Shown here: piece after piece, positions 40,929 to 48,650 of the stretch
Position numbering within the stretch: the stretch's first letter is position 1
Layout of the letters: the number at the start of each line of letters is the position of its first letter
Assembly: GCA_965247175.1 (NCBI GenBank)
Contig: OZ252006.1
Coordinates: 3,410,001 to 3,474,000, forward strand
Direction: 5' to 3'
Length of the DNA stretch: 64,000 bases
DNA from: JANQMX01 sp965247175
Lineage (GTDB): Bacteria > Pseudomonadota > Alphaproteobacteria > Kiloniellales > DSM-21159
Position numbers and translations under genes: made by a program
Notes under the pieces: generated by a model
Seen by the model: the letters and a program-made list of their open reading frames with translations, nothing else
The model's database searches: none
Told to the model about the DNA's origin: nothing

Positions 40929-42239
40929 TTGACCGCAAACACCGACAGCTCCTCGGCCGAAACGGAAGCCCGCGCCGTGCCCTCGCCGCCCCTGGCGGTG
41001 GCGAGCATCATCCTCTCGATGGCCTCGCTCGCCGTGGGCAACGGCATCCTCTTCGCCTATGTGCCGCTGAAGCTGGCCTTCACCGGCTTCGAGCCCTGGG
41101 TCGCCGGCGCGGTGCTGACCGGGCTTTCGGCGGGTGGCCTCGCGGGCTGCCTTTTCGTCGGCCACATGGTGCGGCGGGTCGGCCATGCGCGCGTCTTCGC
41201 CACCCTGGCCGCCGCCGTCGTCCTGTCGGTGTTGCTGATCGCCGTCGGCACGGAGCCGCTGCTTTGGGTGCTGTCCCGCGCGCTTTACGGCTTCGCGGTC
41301 GCCGGGCTCTTCGTGGTCAGCCAAAGCTGGCTCAACGACGCCACCGCCAACGAGTGGCGCGGCAAGGTCATCGCGCTCTTCTATATGAGCTACGTGCTCA
41401 GCCTCGGCGCCGGCTCCTTCATCCTGCGCTTCGTCTCGGTCGAGGGGCCGACCGCCCTGCTGCTCGCCATCCTCTTCGCCACCCTGGCCATCCTGCCGGT
41501 GAGCCTGACGCGCCTCACCGCGCCCGGTCCGCCCGAGGCGGTGCACATCGCCCCCCGCGCGGTCTGGCGCATCTCCCCGGTCGGGCTCGTGGGGCTCCTG
41601 GCCGTGGGCGGCCTCACCATGCTGCTACAGGGCTTCGCGCCGATCTATGCCGCGGCCGAGGGCTATCCGCAGAAGGACATTGCGCTCCTCATGTTCCTGA
41701 TGCAGTTCGGCATGCTGGCGGTACAGATGCCGCTCGGCGCCCTCTCAGATCGTATCGACCGGCGCCTGGTCCTGATCGGCGCCGCGGTGCTGGTCGCCGG
41801 CTGCGCCGCCATCGCAACCCAGACCGGGCATCCGCATCTGCTCTGGCTGGTGCTGCTCTTCGCCGTGTGGAGCGGCGCCACTGAGTCGATCTACGCCATC
41901 GCCAACGCCCACGCCAACGACCGGGCCGACCCGCAGTACTACGTCTCGCTCTCCAGCACCTTGATGGTCGCCTGGTCACTCTCCGGCCTGGTGCTGCCGG
42001 GCATTGCCACGGCGCTGACGCCCATCGTCGGGCCGCGCGCCTTCATGGTCATCGCCCTGGTGGTGGCGGCGGCCTATGCGCTCTTCGTCGCTTACCGCGT
42101 GACCCGGCGGGAGCCGGTGCCCGACGCCGAGCAGGAGCCATACCAGCCAGTCAGCGCCCAGGCTCCCTACACCGCCGAGCTGGCACCGCTGCCGGAGGAA
42201 ACGCCGGAAGCGGCGAGCGACGCCGAGGCCAAGGCCTAG
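40929..42239 (+). CDS. MFS transporter, YcaD-like
   Basis: 436 residues from TTG 40929; a GTG at 40977 is a strong alternative because it begins right before TM1 (VPSPPLAVASIILSMASLAV). Twelve hydrophobic segments are visible. Landmarks are LFVGHMVRRVGHARVF (motif A), FVVSQSWLNDATANEWRGKV, and LGALSDRIDRRLVLIG for the second half. This is the same subfamily as the truncated carrier at the left edge. It ends with a 35-residue acidic tail finishing SDAEAKA. Substrate is unknown. It may be the first gene of an islet with the DMT and LysR genes. Confidence 0.87.
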   Translation: MTANTDSSSAETEARAVPSPPLAVASIILSMASLAVGNGILFAYVPLKLAFTGFEPWVAGAVLTGLSAGGLAGCLFVGHMVRRVGHARVFATLAAAVVLSVLLIAVGTEPLLWVLSRALYGFAVAGLFVVSQSWLNDATANEWRGKVIALFYMSYVLSLGAGSFILRFVSVEGPTALLLAILFATLAILPVSLTRLTAPGPPEAVHIAPRAVWRISPVGLVGLLAVGGLTMLLQGFAPIYAAAEGYPQKDIALLMFLMQFGMLAVQMPLGALSDRIDRRLVLIGAAVLVAGCAAIATQTGHPHLLWLVLLFAVWSGATESIYAIANAHANDRADPQYYVSLSSTLMVAWSLSGLVLPGIATALTPIVGPRAFMVIALVVAAAYALFVAYRVTRREPVPDAEQEPYQPVSAQAPYTAELAPLPEETPEAASDAEAKA

Positions 42240-42266
42240 GCCAACGCAACGGCGGCCAACCGCCGA

Positions 42267-43187
42267 TCACCGCTTGCGGGCGGCAACGAGTAAGCCGGCG
42301 GCGGTGATCAAAACCATGCCGCCGACGGTCAGGGCGTCCGGCGTCTCGGCGAAGAAGAGAAAGCCCCAGAGAGCGGCCGAGATCAGGTAGGCATAGTCGA
42401 AGGTGGCGATGACCGAGGGGGCTGCGATCTGATAGGCGCGGGCGACGCCGACGAAGTAGGCGGCCGAGAGCGCGCCCAGCAAAGCCATGAGGCCCCAGGC
42501 CTCCAGCCCCATGGGCGCCCAATCGCCGAGCAGGAAGGGAAAGGCGGCCTGGGTCTCCGCCCCGAGGCCCAAAAGCCAAAGCACGGCCATCGCCATCAGC
42601 CCGGTGATCAGAAAGAAGAGCTGGAGCGTGAATGCCAAGGCGAGCGGCGCCTCCGTCTGGCACTTGCTGCGGGTCAGCACCATGGCGACCGCGTAAAGCG
42701 CGGCGGCGAGCAAAGGCAGCAGCGTGAACCAGGAAAAGGCCTCGCTGCCGGGCTTGAGAATGGCGACCACGCCGAGAAAGCCGAGCAGCACGCCGAGCCA
42801 CTGCCGGCCGCTCACCGGTTCGCCGATCACCGCGGCCGAGAGCAGCGCGATCATGATGGGATTGCTGTAGACCGCGACGGCGGCCACCGAGAGGCTGAGC
42901 ACCGGCAGCGAGGCATAGAAGGCGAGCCAGGTCAGGACCAAGAGTCCACTGCGAACCAGCGCCCACTTGGGCGCCTTGAGCGTGAGCCCGGTGCCGGTGA
43001 GGCGCGGCAGCAGGATCAAGATCGGCAGCGCCACCAGCGCGCGGGCGACGAAGACCTGCCAGAGGGTGAGATCGGCGCTGACCAGCTTCACCACCGCATC
43101 GGCAAAAGCCATGGTCAGCACCGAGGCCAGGATGATGATGATGCCGAGCGCCGTTCGCTGCGGCCGCTCCGCTTCGCTGCCCGCCAT
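42267..43187 (-). CDS. DMT/EamA family transporter
   Basis: 306 residues with about ten membrane helices in two EamA halves: AFADAVVKLVSADLTLWQVF in the first and VGVARAYQIAAPSVIATFDY in the second, ending ADALTVGG-like (ETPDALTVGGMVLITAAG). It converges on the MFS gene and diverges from the LysR gene (81-bp gap), so LysR is the likely regulator. As an inner-membrane exporter it could move an amino acid or related metabolite. The substrate cannot be determined. Confidence 0.87.
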   Translation of the reverse strand: MAGSEAERPQRTALGIIIILASVLTMAFADAVVKLVSADLTLWQVFVARALVALPILILLPRLTGTGLTLKAPKWALVRSGLLVLTWLAFYASLPVLSLSVAAVAVYSNPIMIALLSAAVIGEPVSGRQWLGVLLGFLGVVAILKPGSEAFSWFTLLPLLAAALYAVAMVLTRSKCQTEAPLALAFTLQLFFLITGLMAMAVLWLLGLGAETQAAFPFLLGDWAPMGLEAWGLMALLGALSAAYFVGVARAYQIAAPSVIATFDYAYLISAALWGFLFFAETPDALTVGGMVLITAAGLLVAARKR

Positions 43188-43267
43188 GGGTCCTCGCCGA
43201 TTGCCGAAGCCCCACGCTAGCCGACGGCGAATTATTCAAATAGGCTTCTGTTCTGCACTAGATTGCT

Positions 43268-44209
43268 GTGAGAAATCGAACAGTGACCCGCGCACCTTTG
43301 GGAGGCTTGGAAGTCTTTCTCGCCATCGTCCGGGAGGGCTCGCTGCGCAGTGCCGCGCGGTCCTTGGGCGTCGGCGCGCCGGCCGTGAGCCACCAGCTCA
43401 AGGCCCTGGAGCAGCGGCTCGGCGTGGATCTGCTGGTGCGCACGACCCGCTCCCTGGAGCTGACCGATGCAGGCCGCCGCCTGCTGGCTGGCGCCGAGCC
43501 GGCCTACCGCGACCTGCTGGATGCCATCGAAGATAGCCGGGTGATCGGCCGCTCGACCCGCGGCACCCTGCGCCTGACCTTGCCGCGCAGCGCCTACAAG
43601 ATGCTGATCGCCCCGGTGCTCGCCGACTTCCAGGCGGCCTATCCGGGGGTTTGCCTGGACCTCTCGATCAACGAAGGACTGGTCGACATCGTCAAGGAGG
43701 GCTTCCATGCCGGCTTTCGCCTCGGCGATCGCCTGACCCCGGGCATGGTGGCGGTGCGGCTGACCGGAGCGCTGACGCCCTGCTGGTCGGCGGCGCCTGG
43801 CTACCTCGACGCCCATGGCCGGCCGCAGCATCCGCGCGACCTGCTGCACCACCGCTGTGTGCGCTACAAGTTCGTCACAGCCAACCGGATCTGGGACTGG
43901 CAGTTCGTCGAGGATGGCCAGGTCAAGATCGTCGACCCGCCGACGCAACTGATCTTCGACAGCATGCAGTCAGTCATGCAGGCGGTGCGCGACGGCCTCG
44001 GCATCGGCTGGTCCCTGCGGCCGGTGATCGCCGACCATCTGGAGGCGGGCGCGTTGGAGAGCGTCCTGGACCACTATGTCACCGAACTGCCGCCCTATTA
44101 CCTCTACTATCCGGAGCAGAACCGCCGGCTCGAGCTGCTGCGCGCCTTCATCGACGTGCTGACCGCGCCGCGCGACCGCTACCATGCAGCCTGTCACCCC
44201 GGCCCTTAG
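43268..44209 (+). CDS. LysR family transcriptional regulator
   Basis: 313 residues from GTG 43268. The HTH is VFLAIVREGSLRSAARSLGV then GAPAVSHQLKALEQRLGVDL, at about 16-57. The effector domain contains YPGVCLDLSINEGLVDIVKE and the GFRLGDRLTPGMVAVRL segment typical of the AmpR/GcvA and redox-type LysR group. It is divergent from the DMT gene. The last residues CHPGP and the TAG stop are read from inside the composite repeat at 44192, so the C-terminus has been fixed by that element. Confidence 0.86.
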   Translation: MRNRTVTRAPLGGLEVFLAIVREGSLRSAARSLGVGAPAVSHQLKALEQRLGVDLLVRTTRSLELTDAGRRLLAGAEPAYRDLLDAIEDSRVIGRSTRGTLRLTLPRSAYKMLIAPVLADFQAAYPGVCLDLSINEGLVDIVKEGFHAGFRLGDRLTPGMVAVRLTGALTPCWSAAPGYLDAHGRPQHPRDLLHHRCVRYKFVTANRIWDWQFVEDGQVKIVDPPTQLIFDSMQSVMQAVRDGLGIGWSLRPVIADHLEAGALESVLDHYVTELPPYYLYYPEQNRRLELLRAFIDVLTAPRDRYHAACHPGP

Positions 44210-44336
44210 GCGAGCCCGGGACTGCGAGCAGTCCCGGCTGCGAGCCTTGGCAGCCGGGGTCCAGCCACAAGCTCACACCGTTCCTACCGCTGGATCCTCG
44301 GGTCGCGCCGCTTTGCGGCCCGCCCAAGGATGACAG
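44192..44336. repeat. Composite palindromic repeat flanking the islet, right copy
   Basis: Begins TGTCACCCCGGCCCTTAGGC and ends GCCCAAGGATGACAG, same orientation as 40594-40760. Internally it lacks 22 bp present in the left copy and has different loops (GGACTGCGAGCAGTCC instead of GGACGGTATGCCGTCC). It overlaps the 3' end of the LysR gene by 18 bases. Confidence 0.82.
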
Positions 44337-44363
44337 TCTGCGATGGGCAGGTGCCAAAGGGGT

Positions 44364-45050
44364 CTAGCGGTCGAGCCAGATCGGGTCGGTGAGGCGGCCC
44401 AGCATGGCCTGGTGGGCTTCGCGCTCTTCGGGCGAGGGGGCGTGCGGGCGAGGTGGGCGAGGCGCCCGCGCGGCGGACTCTTCCTCAAGAGCCGCCTCGT
44501 CCTCCGCATGGCTGCCGAGCGCCAGGCCGAAGCCCGGCTCGCGGCCGCCGCGCAGCTCCAAATAGACCTCGGCCAGAAGCTCGCAGTCGAGGAGGGCGCC
44601 ATGCAGGGTGCGGTGGGAGTTGTCGATGCCATAGCGCTGGCAAAGCGCATCGAGGCTGACCCGTGCGCCGGGATGCTTGGCGCGGGCCAAGGCAACCGTG
44701 TCGACCGCGCGGCTGCTGGGCAGCGGAGGCTTGTTGAGCCGGCCCAGCTCGGCATTGAGGAACTTGAGATCGAACTCGGCGTTGTGGATGACCAGCGTCG
44801 CGTCGCCGACGAAATGCAGGAAGTCTTCGGCGACCTTGGCGAAGACCGGCTCGTTCTTGAGGAACTCCTCGGTCAGTCCGTGGACCGCCTGAGCCTCCGC
44901 CGGAATGTCCCGTTCCGGGTTGATGTACCAGCGGCGGTGGGTGCCGGTGGCGACATGATTGACCAGCTCGATGCAGGCCACCTCGACGAGGCGATGGCCG
45001 GCGTTGGGGTCGAGCCCGGTAGTCTCCGTATCCAGAACGATTTCCCGCAT
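44364..45050 (-). CDS. dnaQ: DNA polymerase III epsilon subunit (proofreading exonuclease)
   Basis: 228 residues from ATG 45050 (REIVLDTETTGLDPNAGHR). Exo I is D7-x-E9 in DTETTGLD, Exo II is in HNAEFDLKFLN, and Exo III has the catalytic HGALLDCELLAEVY. It is the 3'-to-5' exonuclease of the replicative polymerase and binds the alpha subunit through its acidic, proline-containing C-terminus. It lies 31 bases after coaE and in the order maf-aroE-coaE-dnaQ typical of alphaproteobacterial origin regions. The longer ATG form at 45080 is not supported. Confidence 0.95.
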   Translation of the reverse strand: MREIVLDTETTGLDPNAGHRLVEVACIELVNHVATGTHRRWYINPERDIPAEAQAVHGLTEEFLKNEPVFAKVAEDFLHFVGDATLVIHNAEFDLKFLNAELGRLNKPPLPSSRAVDTVALARAKHPGARVSLDALCQRYGIDNSHRTLHGALLDCELLAEVYLELRGGREPGFGLALGSHAEDEAALEEESAARAPRPPRPHAPSPEEREAHQAMLGRLTDPIWLDR

Positions 45051-45081
45051 CGGCGCTCTCCTCTCGCAGTCGCCGCGCACT

Positions 45082-45705
45082 TCAGCGGCGGCGGCGTGGC
45101 GGCCAAGCCAGGGGCTGCCTGCCGTCCATGTCCCTGAGGACGGCTTGAAGCTGACACAAGGTGTTGCGTTTGCTCAAGCCAGTTTCCACAACATAATCCG
45201 CTCTTCGGCGTTTTTCCCGGTCCGGAACCTGCTGCGCGGCGATGGCGGCGAAGCGCTCTTCCGTCATCCCGGGGCGCGCAAGCACGCGCTGGCGCTGCAG
45301 CCAGGCGGGGGCGCTGACCACCACCACCGCATCGCAGCGCGCCGCCGCGTCGGTCTCATAGAGCAGGGGAATGTCCAGCACCGAAAGCCACTGGCGCCGC
45401 CGGGCCTGACGGCGCAAGAACTGCTCAGCGCTGCGGCGGACCAGTGGGTGCAGCACGCCTTCCAGTTGGCGGAGTGCCGCCTCGTTCCCGAACACCGCCT
45501 GCCCGAGACGGCCACGGTCGACAGAGCCGTCGCGCACCGCCGTGGGGAAGAGCGCGGCGATCTGCGAAACGGCCGCGCCGCCCTTCGCCATCAGGCGATG
45601 CACGCTGGCGTCGGCATCATGCACCGGCACACCGAGCTGGCGAAACATGCCGGCGGCGGTCGACTTGCCCATGCCGATCGAACCGGTCAGGCCGAGGATC
45701 AGCAT
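45082..45705 (-). CDS. coaE: Dephospho-CoA kinase
   Basis: 207 residues from ATG 45705. The P-loop GSIGMGKS is at 8-15, and the substrate region includes PVHDADASVHRLMAKGG, LDIPLLYETDAAARCDAVVV and REKRRRADYVVET near the end. It phosphorylates dephospho-CoA at the 3'-ribose, the last step of coenzyme A synthesis. A frame extending to 45756 lies partly in the repeat upstream and is rejected. The gap to aroE (45706-45930) is filled by a palindromic repeat. Confidence 0.94.
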   Translation of the reverse strand: MLILGLTGSIGMGKSTAAGMFRQLGVPVHDADASVHRLMAKGGAAVSQIAALFPTAVRDGSVDRGRLGQAVFGNEAALRQLEGVLHPLVRRSAEQFLRRQARRRQWLSVLDIPLLYETDAAARCDAVVVVSAPAWLQRQRVLARPGMTEERFAAIAAQQVPDREKRRRADYVVETGLSKRNTLCQLQAVLRDMDGRQPLAWPPRRRR

Positions 45706-45760
45706 CGGTGCCAATGCCTCGACGCCGAAGTCCGTTCGAGGGCGGGGGTACCCCACGGAC

Positions 45761-45868
45761 TGTCATCCCGGCCAAGGGCTTCGCGGGAGCGAAGTCCGCG
45801 AGCCGGGAACCATGTCTCGGCTCGCGCCAAGCTTCGAGATGGACCCCGGCTCAAGGCCGGGGTAACAG
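45761..45868. repeat. Composite palindromic repeat between aroE and coaE
   Basis: Begins TGTCATCCCGGCCAAGGGCT, holds GCGAAGTCCGCGAGCCGGGA and ends GGCTCAAGGCCGGGGTAACA. It interrupts the otherwise tight coaE-aroE-maf run, leaving a 225-bp gap between aroE stop and coaE start. No gene is seen in it. Confidence 0.75.
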
Positions 45869-45930
45869 CTTGGGCAGGTATGACAAGCCAATGGATTGCC
45901 TCGTCAATCATAGGCTTCAAACCCATCACC

Positions 45931-46764
45931 CTATCCGGCGAGCACGAAGTCGCGCAGGGCGGCATCGACCTCGGGCTGGACACCGAACCAGGCCTCGAAG
46001 CCGGGGCGCGCCTGATGCAAGAGCATGCCGAGACCATCGACGACCGCGTTGCCCCGTGCGCGCGCCGCGGCCAGCAGGTGCGTCTCCAGAGGCGCATAGA
46101 CCAGGTCGTTCACCACCGCGTCCGTCGGCAAGGCGGCGAGCTCGAGCGTCAGAGGCGCGTGGCCCTCCATGCCCAGGCTGGTGGTGTTGACCAAGAGACC
46201 GACGTCGGCCAAGGCATCCGCCCGCTCCTCCCAGGGAACGACAGACACCCGCTCGCCGAAAGCCGCGCGCAGCCCCTCGGCGCGCTCGGCGGTCCGGTTG
46301 CAGAGGCGAAGCTCGCGGCAGCCGCTGTCGAGCAGTGCCACGATGACGGCCCGTGCAGCACCGCCGGCGCCAAGCACAAGAGCCGGCGCCTCCGGCTGCC
46401 AGCCAGGCGCGCCTTGTTCCAGGTTCGCAAGAAAGCCGAAGCCGTCCGTATTGCGCGCCAGCACCTCGCCATCGCGAAAGATCAGGGTGTTGGCGGCACC
46501 GATGCGCTTGGCGTCCTCGTCCACCTCGTCGGCCAGGGCGAGCGCCGCTTCCTTGTGAGGGACGGTCACGTTGGCACCACGGAAGCCAAGATGAACCAGA
46601 CTGCGCACGGCCGCCGCGAAGTTCTCCGGCGCGACGGGCAGCGGCAGATAAGTCCCGTCGATGCCGTGCCGCTCAAGCCAATAGCCATGCAGCCGCGGCG
46701 ACTTGGAGTGGGCCACCGGCCAGCCGAAAACGCCGGCCAAGGCGGCGCGGCCGGAGAGGATCAT
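45931..46764 (-). CDS. aroE: Shikimate dehydrogenase
   Basis: 277 residues from ATG 46764, whose ATGA overlaps the maf stop. Family landmarks: VFGWPVAHSKSPRLH (shikimate site), K71 in NVTVPHKEAAL, D107 in RNTDGFG, the NADP loop GAGGAA at 132-137 with an NRT motif (RLCNRTAERA), and the late LLHQARPGFEAWFG. It reduces 3-dehydroshikimate with NADPH in aromatic amino acid synthesis. A frame extending upstream to 47121 is inside maf in another phase and is rejected. Confidence 0.95.
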   Translation of the reverse strand: MILSGRAALAGVFGWPVAHSKSPRLHGYWLERHGIDGTYLPLPVAPENFAAAVRSLVHLGFRGANVTVPHKEAALALADEVDEDAKRIGAANTLIFRDGEVLARNTDGFGFLANLEQGAPGWQPEAPALVLGAGGAARAVIVALLDSGCRELRLCNRTAERAEGLRAAFGERVSVVPWEERADALADVGLLVNTTSLGMEGHAPLTLELAALPTDAVVNDLVYAPLETHLLAAARARGNAVVDGLGMLLHQARPGFEAWFGVQPEVDAALRDFVLAG

Positions 46765-47408
46765 CGGACCAGCACCCCGTTGGCGCGCAGCACATCGAGC
46801 AGCGGCAAGAGCGGCAGACCGAGGATGGTGAAGAAGTCCCCTTCGATGCGGCTGAAGAGTTGAGCGCCCAGGCCTTCGAGCTGATAGGCACCGACCGAGC
46901 TCAAAGCCTTGTCGCCGACCGTATCGAGATAGGCCGCGATGAAATCGTCCGAGAGCACCCTCATGGTCATGCGGGCGGGCGCGCCATGATGCCAGATGCG
47001 GCTGCCATCGCGCACGATGCAGACGGCAGACCAGAGCACATGGCTGCGCCCCTGCAAGGCACGCAGGCTCTGGACCGCCTGATCGCGGTCGGCGGGCTTG
47101 TCGAACCAGCGCTCTTCGCACTCCAGCATCTGGTCGGCGCCGATCACCATGCTACCGGGGTGGCGCGCGGAGACGCGCTGCGCTTTCAGCTCGGCCAAGG
47201 TCTCCGCCGTGCGCGCCGCGCTGGCGCCCTCGACCTTCAGGGCTTCCTTGACCGCGTCCTCATCCACCGCCGCCGGCTCGACGGAAAAGCGCAGGCCGGC
47301 ATTCTCCAGCATGGTGCGCCGGGAGGGACTGGCCGAGGCCAGAACCACCGGCGGCGCCGTCTCTCCCATCGGGAAGGACAGCAGGGACGGGGCCGCGTCG
47401 GCGCTCAA
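46761..47408 (-). CDS. maf: Maf-like nucleotide pyrophosphatase
   Basis: 215 residues. The Maf signature LASASPSRRTMLENAGL is at 23-39, with the substrate-specificity region VIGADQMLECEERWFDKPAD and a late GAYQLEGLGAQLFSRIEGDF. Maf proteins hydrolyse dTTP, UTP or modified nucleotides such as m7GTP to monophosphates. It overlaps the PPSR-type gene by four bases and aroE by four bases, forming a tight operon with them. Which of the Maf substrate classes applies cannot be settled by eye. Confidence 0.9.
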   Translation of the reverse strand: MSADAAPSLLSFPMGETAPPVVLASASPSRRTMLENAGLRFSVEPAAVDEDAVKEALKVEGASAARTAETLAELKAQRVSARHPGSMVIGADQMLECEERWFDKPADRDQAVQSLRALQGRSHVLWSAVCIVRDGSRIWHHGAPARMTMRVLSDDFIAAYLDTVGDKALSSVGAYQLEGLGAQLFSRIEGDFFTILGLPLLPLLDVLRANGVLVR

Positions 47409-48238
47409 GACGCGCTCTCTTGCCGGCGGTCTTTCAGCATGGTCAGCACCGCGGCGGCGGTTTCCTCGATCGAGCGGCGGGTGACGTCGATCACCATCCA
47501 GCCCTGCTTGGCATAGAGTCGCCGAGCATCGGCGATCTCCCGCTTCACCGCTTCGAGGTCGGTGTAGTCGCTGTCCTGCTCACCGTCGGTCATCTGCCGC
47601 ATGCGGTTCTGCCGGATCTGCACCAGGCGCGTCGGATCCTTAGTCAAGCCGACGACAAGCGGACCGGTGGCGCGCAGCAGGCCGTCCGGCACCGGCACGC
47701 CCGGCACCAGGGGGACGTTGGCGGCCTTCACGCCGCGGTTGGCGAGATAGATGCAAGTCGGCGTCTTCGAGGTGCGCGACACGCCGACCAGCACCACATC
47801 GGCTTCGGAGAGATCGTCGGTCAGCTGTCCGTCGTCGTGCGCCATCGTATAGTGCATGGCCTCGATGCGGTCGAAGTACTCCGCATCCATCTCATGCTGC
47901 AGGCCGGGGCGGTTGCTGCTCTCCTCCTGGAACTCCGAGGCCAGCGCCGCCATCACCGGGTCAAGCACGGAAATTCCGGCGACGCCGATCTGTCGGCAAC
48001 AGTCGGCGAGTTGCCGTCTGAGCTCCTGGTTGACCACGGTGTAGAGAACCGGCCCCGGATTGCGACGCACGCCGTCGAGCACCCGCTCCATCTGCCGCTG
48101 AGTGCGGACCAGGGTCCAGGCATGCTCGATGGCGGTGATGCTGCGAAACTGGACAAGGCAGGCGCGGGCCACGGAGTTGACCGTCTCTCCGGTCGCATCA
48201 GAGACCAGGTGCAGGTGCTTGATCGGCTGCTGGTTGAT
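47405..48238 (-). CDS. PPSR-type kinase/pyrophosphorylase (DUF299)
   Basis: 277 residues if started at an ATC codon (48238). The conserved N-terminus KHLHLVSDATGETVNSVARA lies before the first GTG (48172), and no ATG, GTG or TTG precedes it in frame. GAGGAG stands nine bases before ATC. The P-loop-like GVSRTSKT is at 152-159, followed by CIYLANRGVKAANVPLVPGV. This family phosphorylates and dephosphorylates phosphoenolpyruvate synthase (PPSR) in E. coli, using ADP and Pi. A truncated form from GTG 48172 would lack the N-terminal motif. It faces the candidate oriC. Confidence 0.85.
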   Translation of the reverse strand: MNQQPIKHLHLVSDATGETVNSVARACLVQFRSITAIEHAWTLVRTQRQMERVLDGVRRNPGPVLYTVVNQELRRQLADCCRQIGVAGISVLDPVMAALASEFQEESSNRPGLQHEMDAEYFDRIEAMHYTMAHDDGQLTDDLSEADVVLVGVSRTSKTPTCIYLANRGVKAANVPLVPGVPVPDGLLRATGPLVVGLTKDPTRLVQIRQNRMRQMTDGEQDSDYTDLEAVKREIADARRLYAKQGWMVIDVTRRSIEETAAAVLTMLKDRRQESAS

Positions 48239-48650
48239 CGCTCGATACTCCTCGGGCCTAAAAGGAAACGGGGATAACTTGGAGTCGCCCTTGCCCCCGA
48301 TTTTTTTGCCCCGCCAACAGACCTTTTTTCGAGACGGCTTATCCCCCTCCGGCGCCTGTGGGAGGGACGGCGGAGAATTCGCTCGGCGCCACGCGGCAAA
48401 ACCGCTTATCCCCCTTTGTCACGGCAATCAAGCAAGGGAGCGACTCCTGAACCAAGGACGAGTCCCTGCCTGTCGAGCGAAAAGGATGAACAGCGCTGCC
48501 GGCGAAGGATAGGGACCTGCGAAAAAAGCGTGAGTCATGGGCATGAGCGAGTCATCCCCAGCTCCCTTCCGCCAACAACAACTCCAACCAAGTTTGATTC
48601 AAATTTTTTTTGATTTAACAGGGGAGGGGACGAAAGCAGCCCAGGTGCCC
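48239..48650. other. Candidate replication origin (oriC) next to hemE
   Basis: A 412-bp gap between divergent genes. DnaA-box-like motifs: GGGGATAA (48270-48277, reverse of TTATCCCC), TTATCCCCC at 48339-48347 and at 48406-48414 (both inside GCTTATCCCCC), and TCATCCCCA at 48552-48560. An AT-rich tract (48591-48619) includes a run of eight T. Gene direction switches here from mostly minus on the left to mostly plus on the right. In Caulobacter the origin lies beside hemE. No dnaA gene is in the window. Confidence 0.6.
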
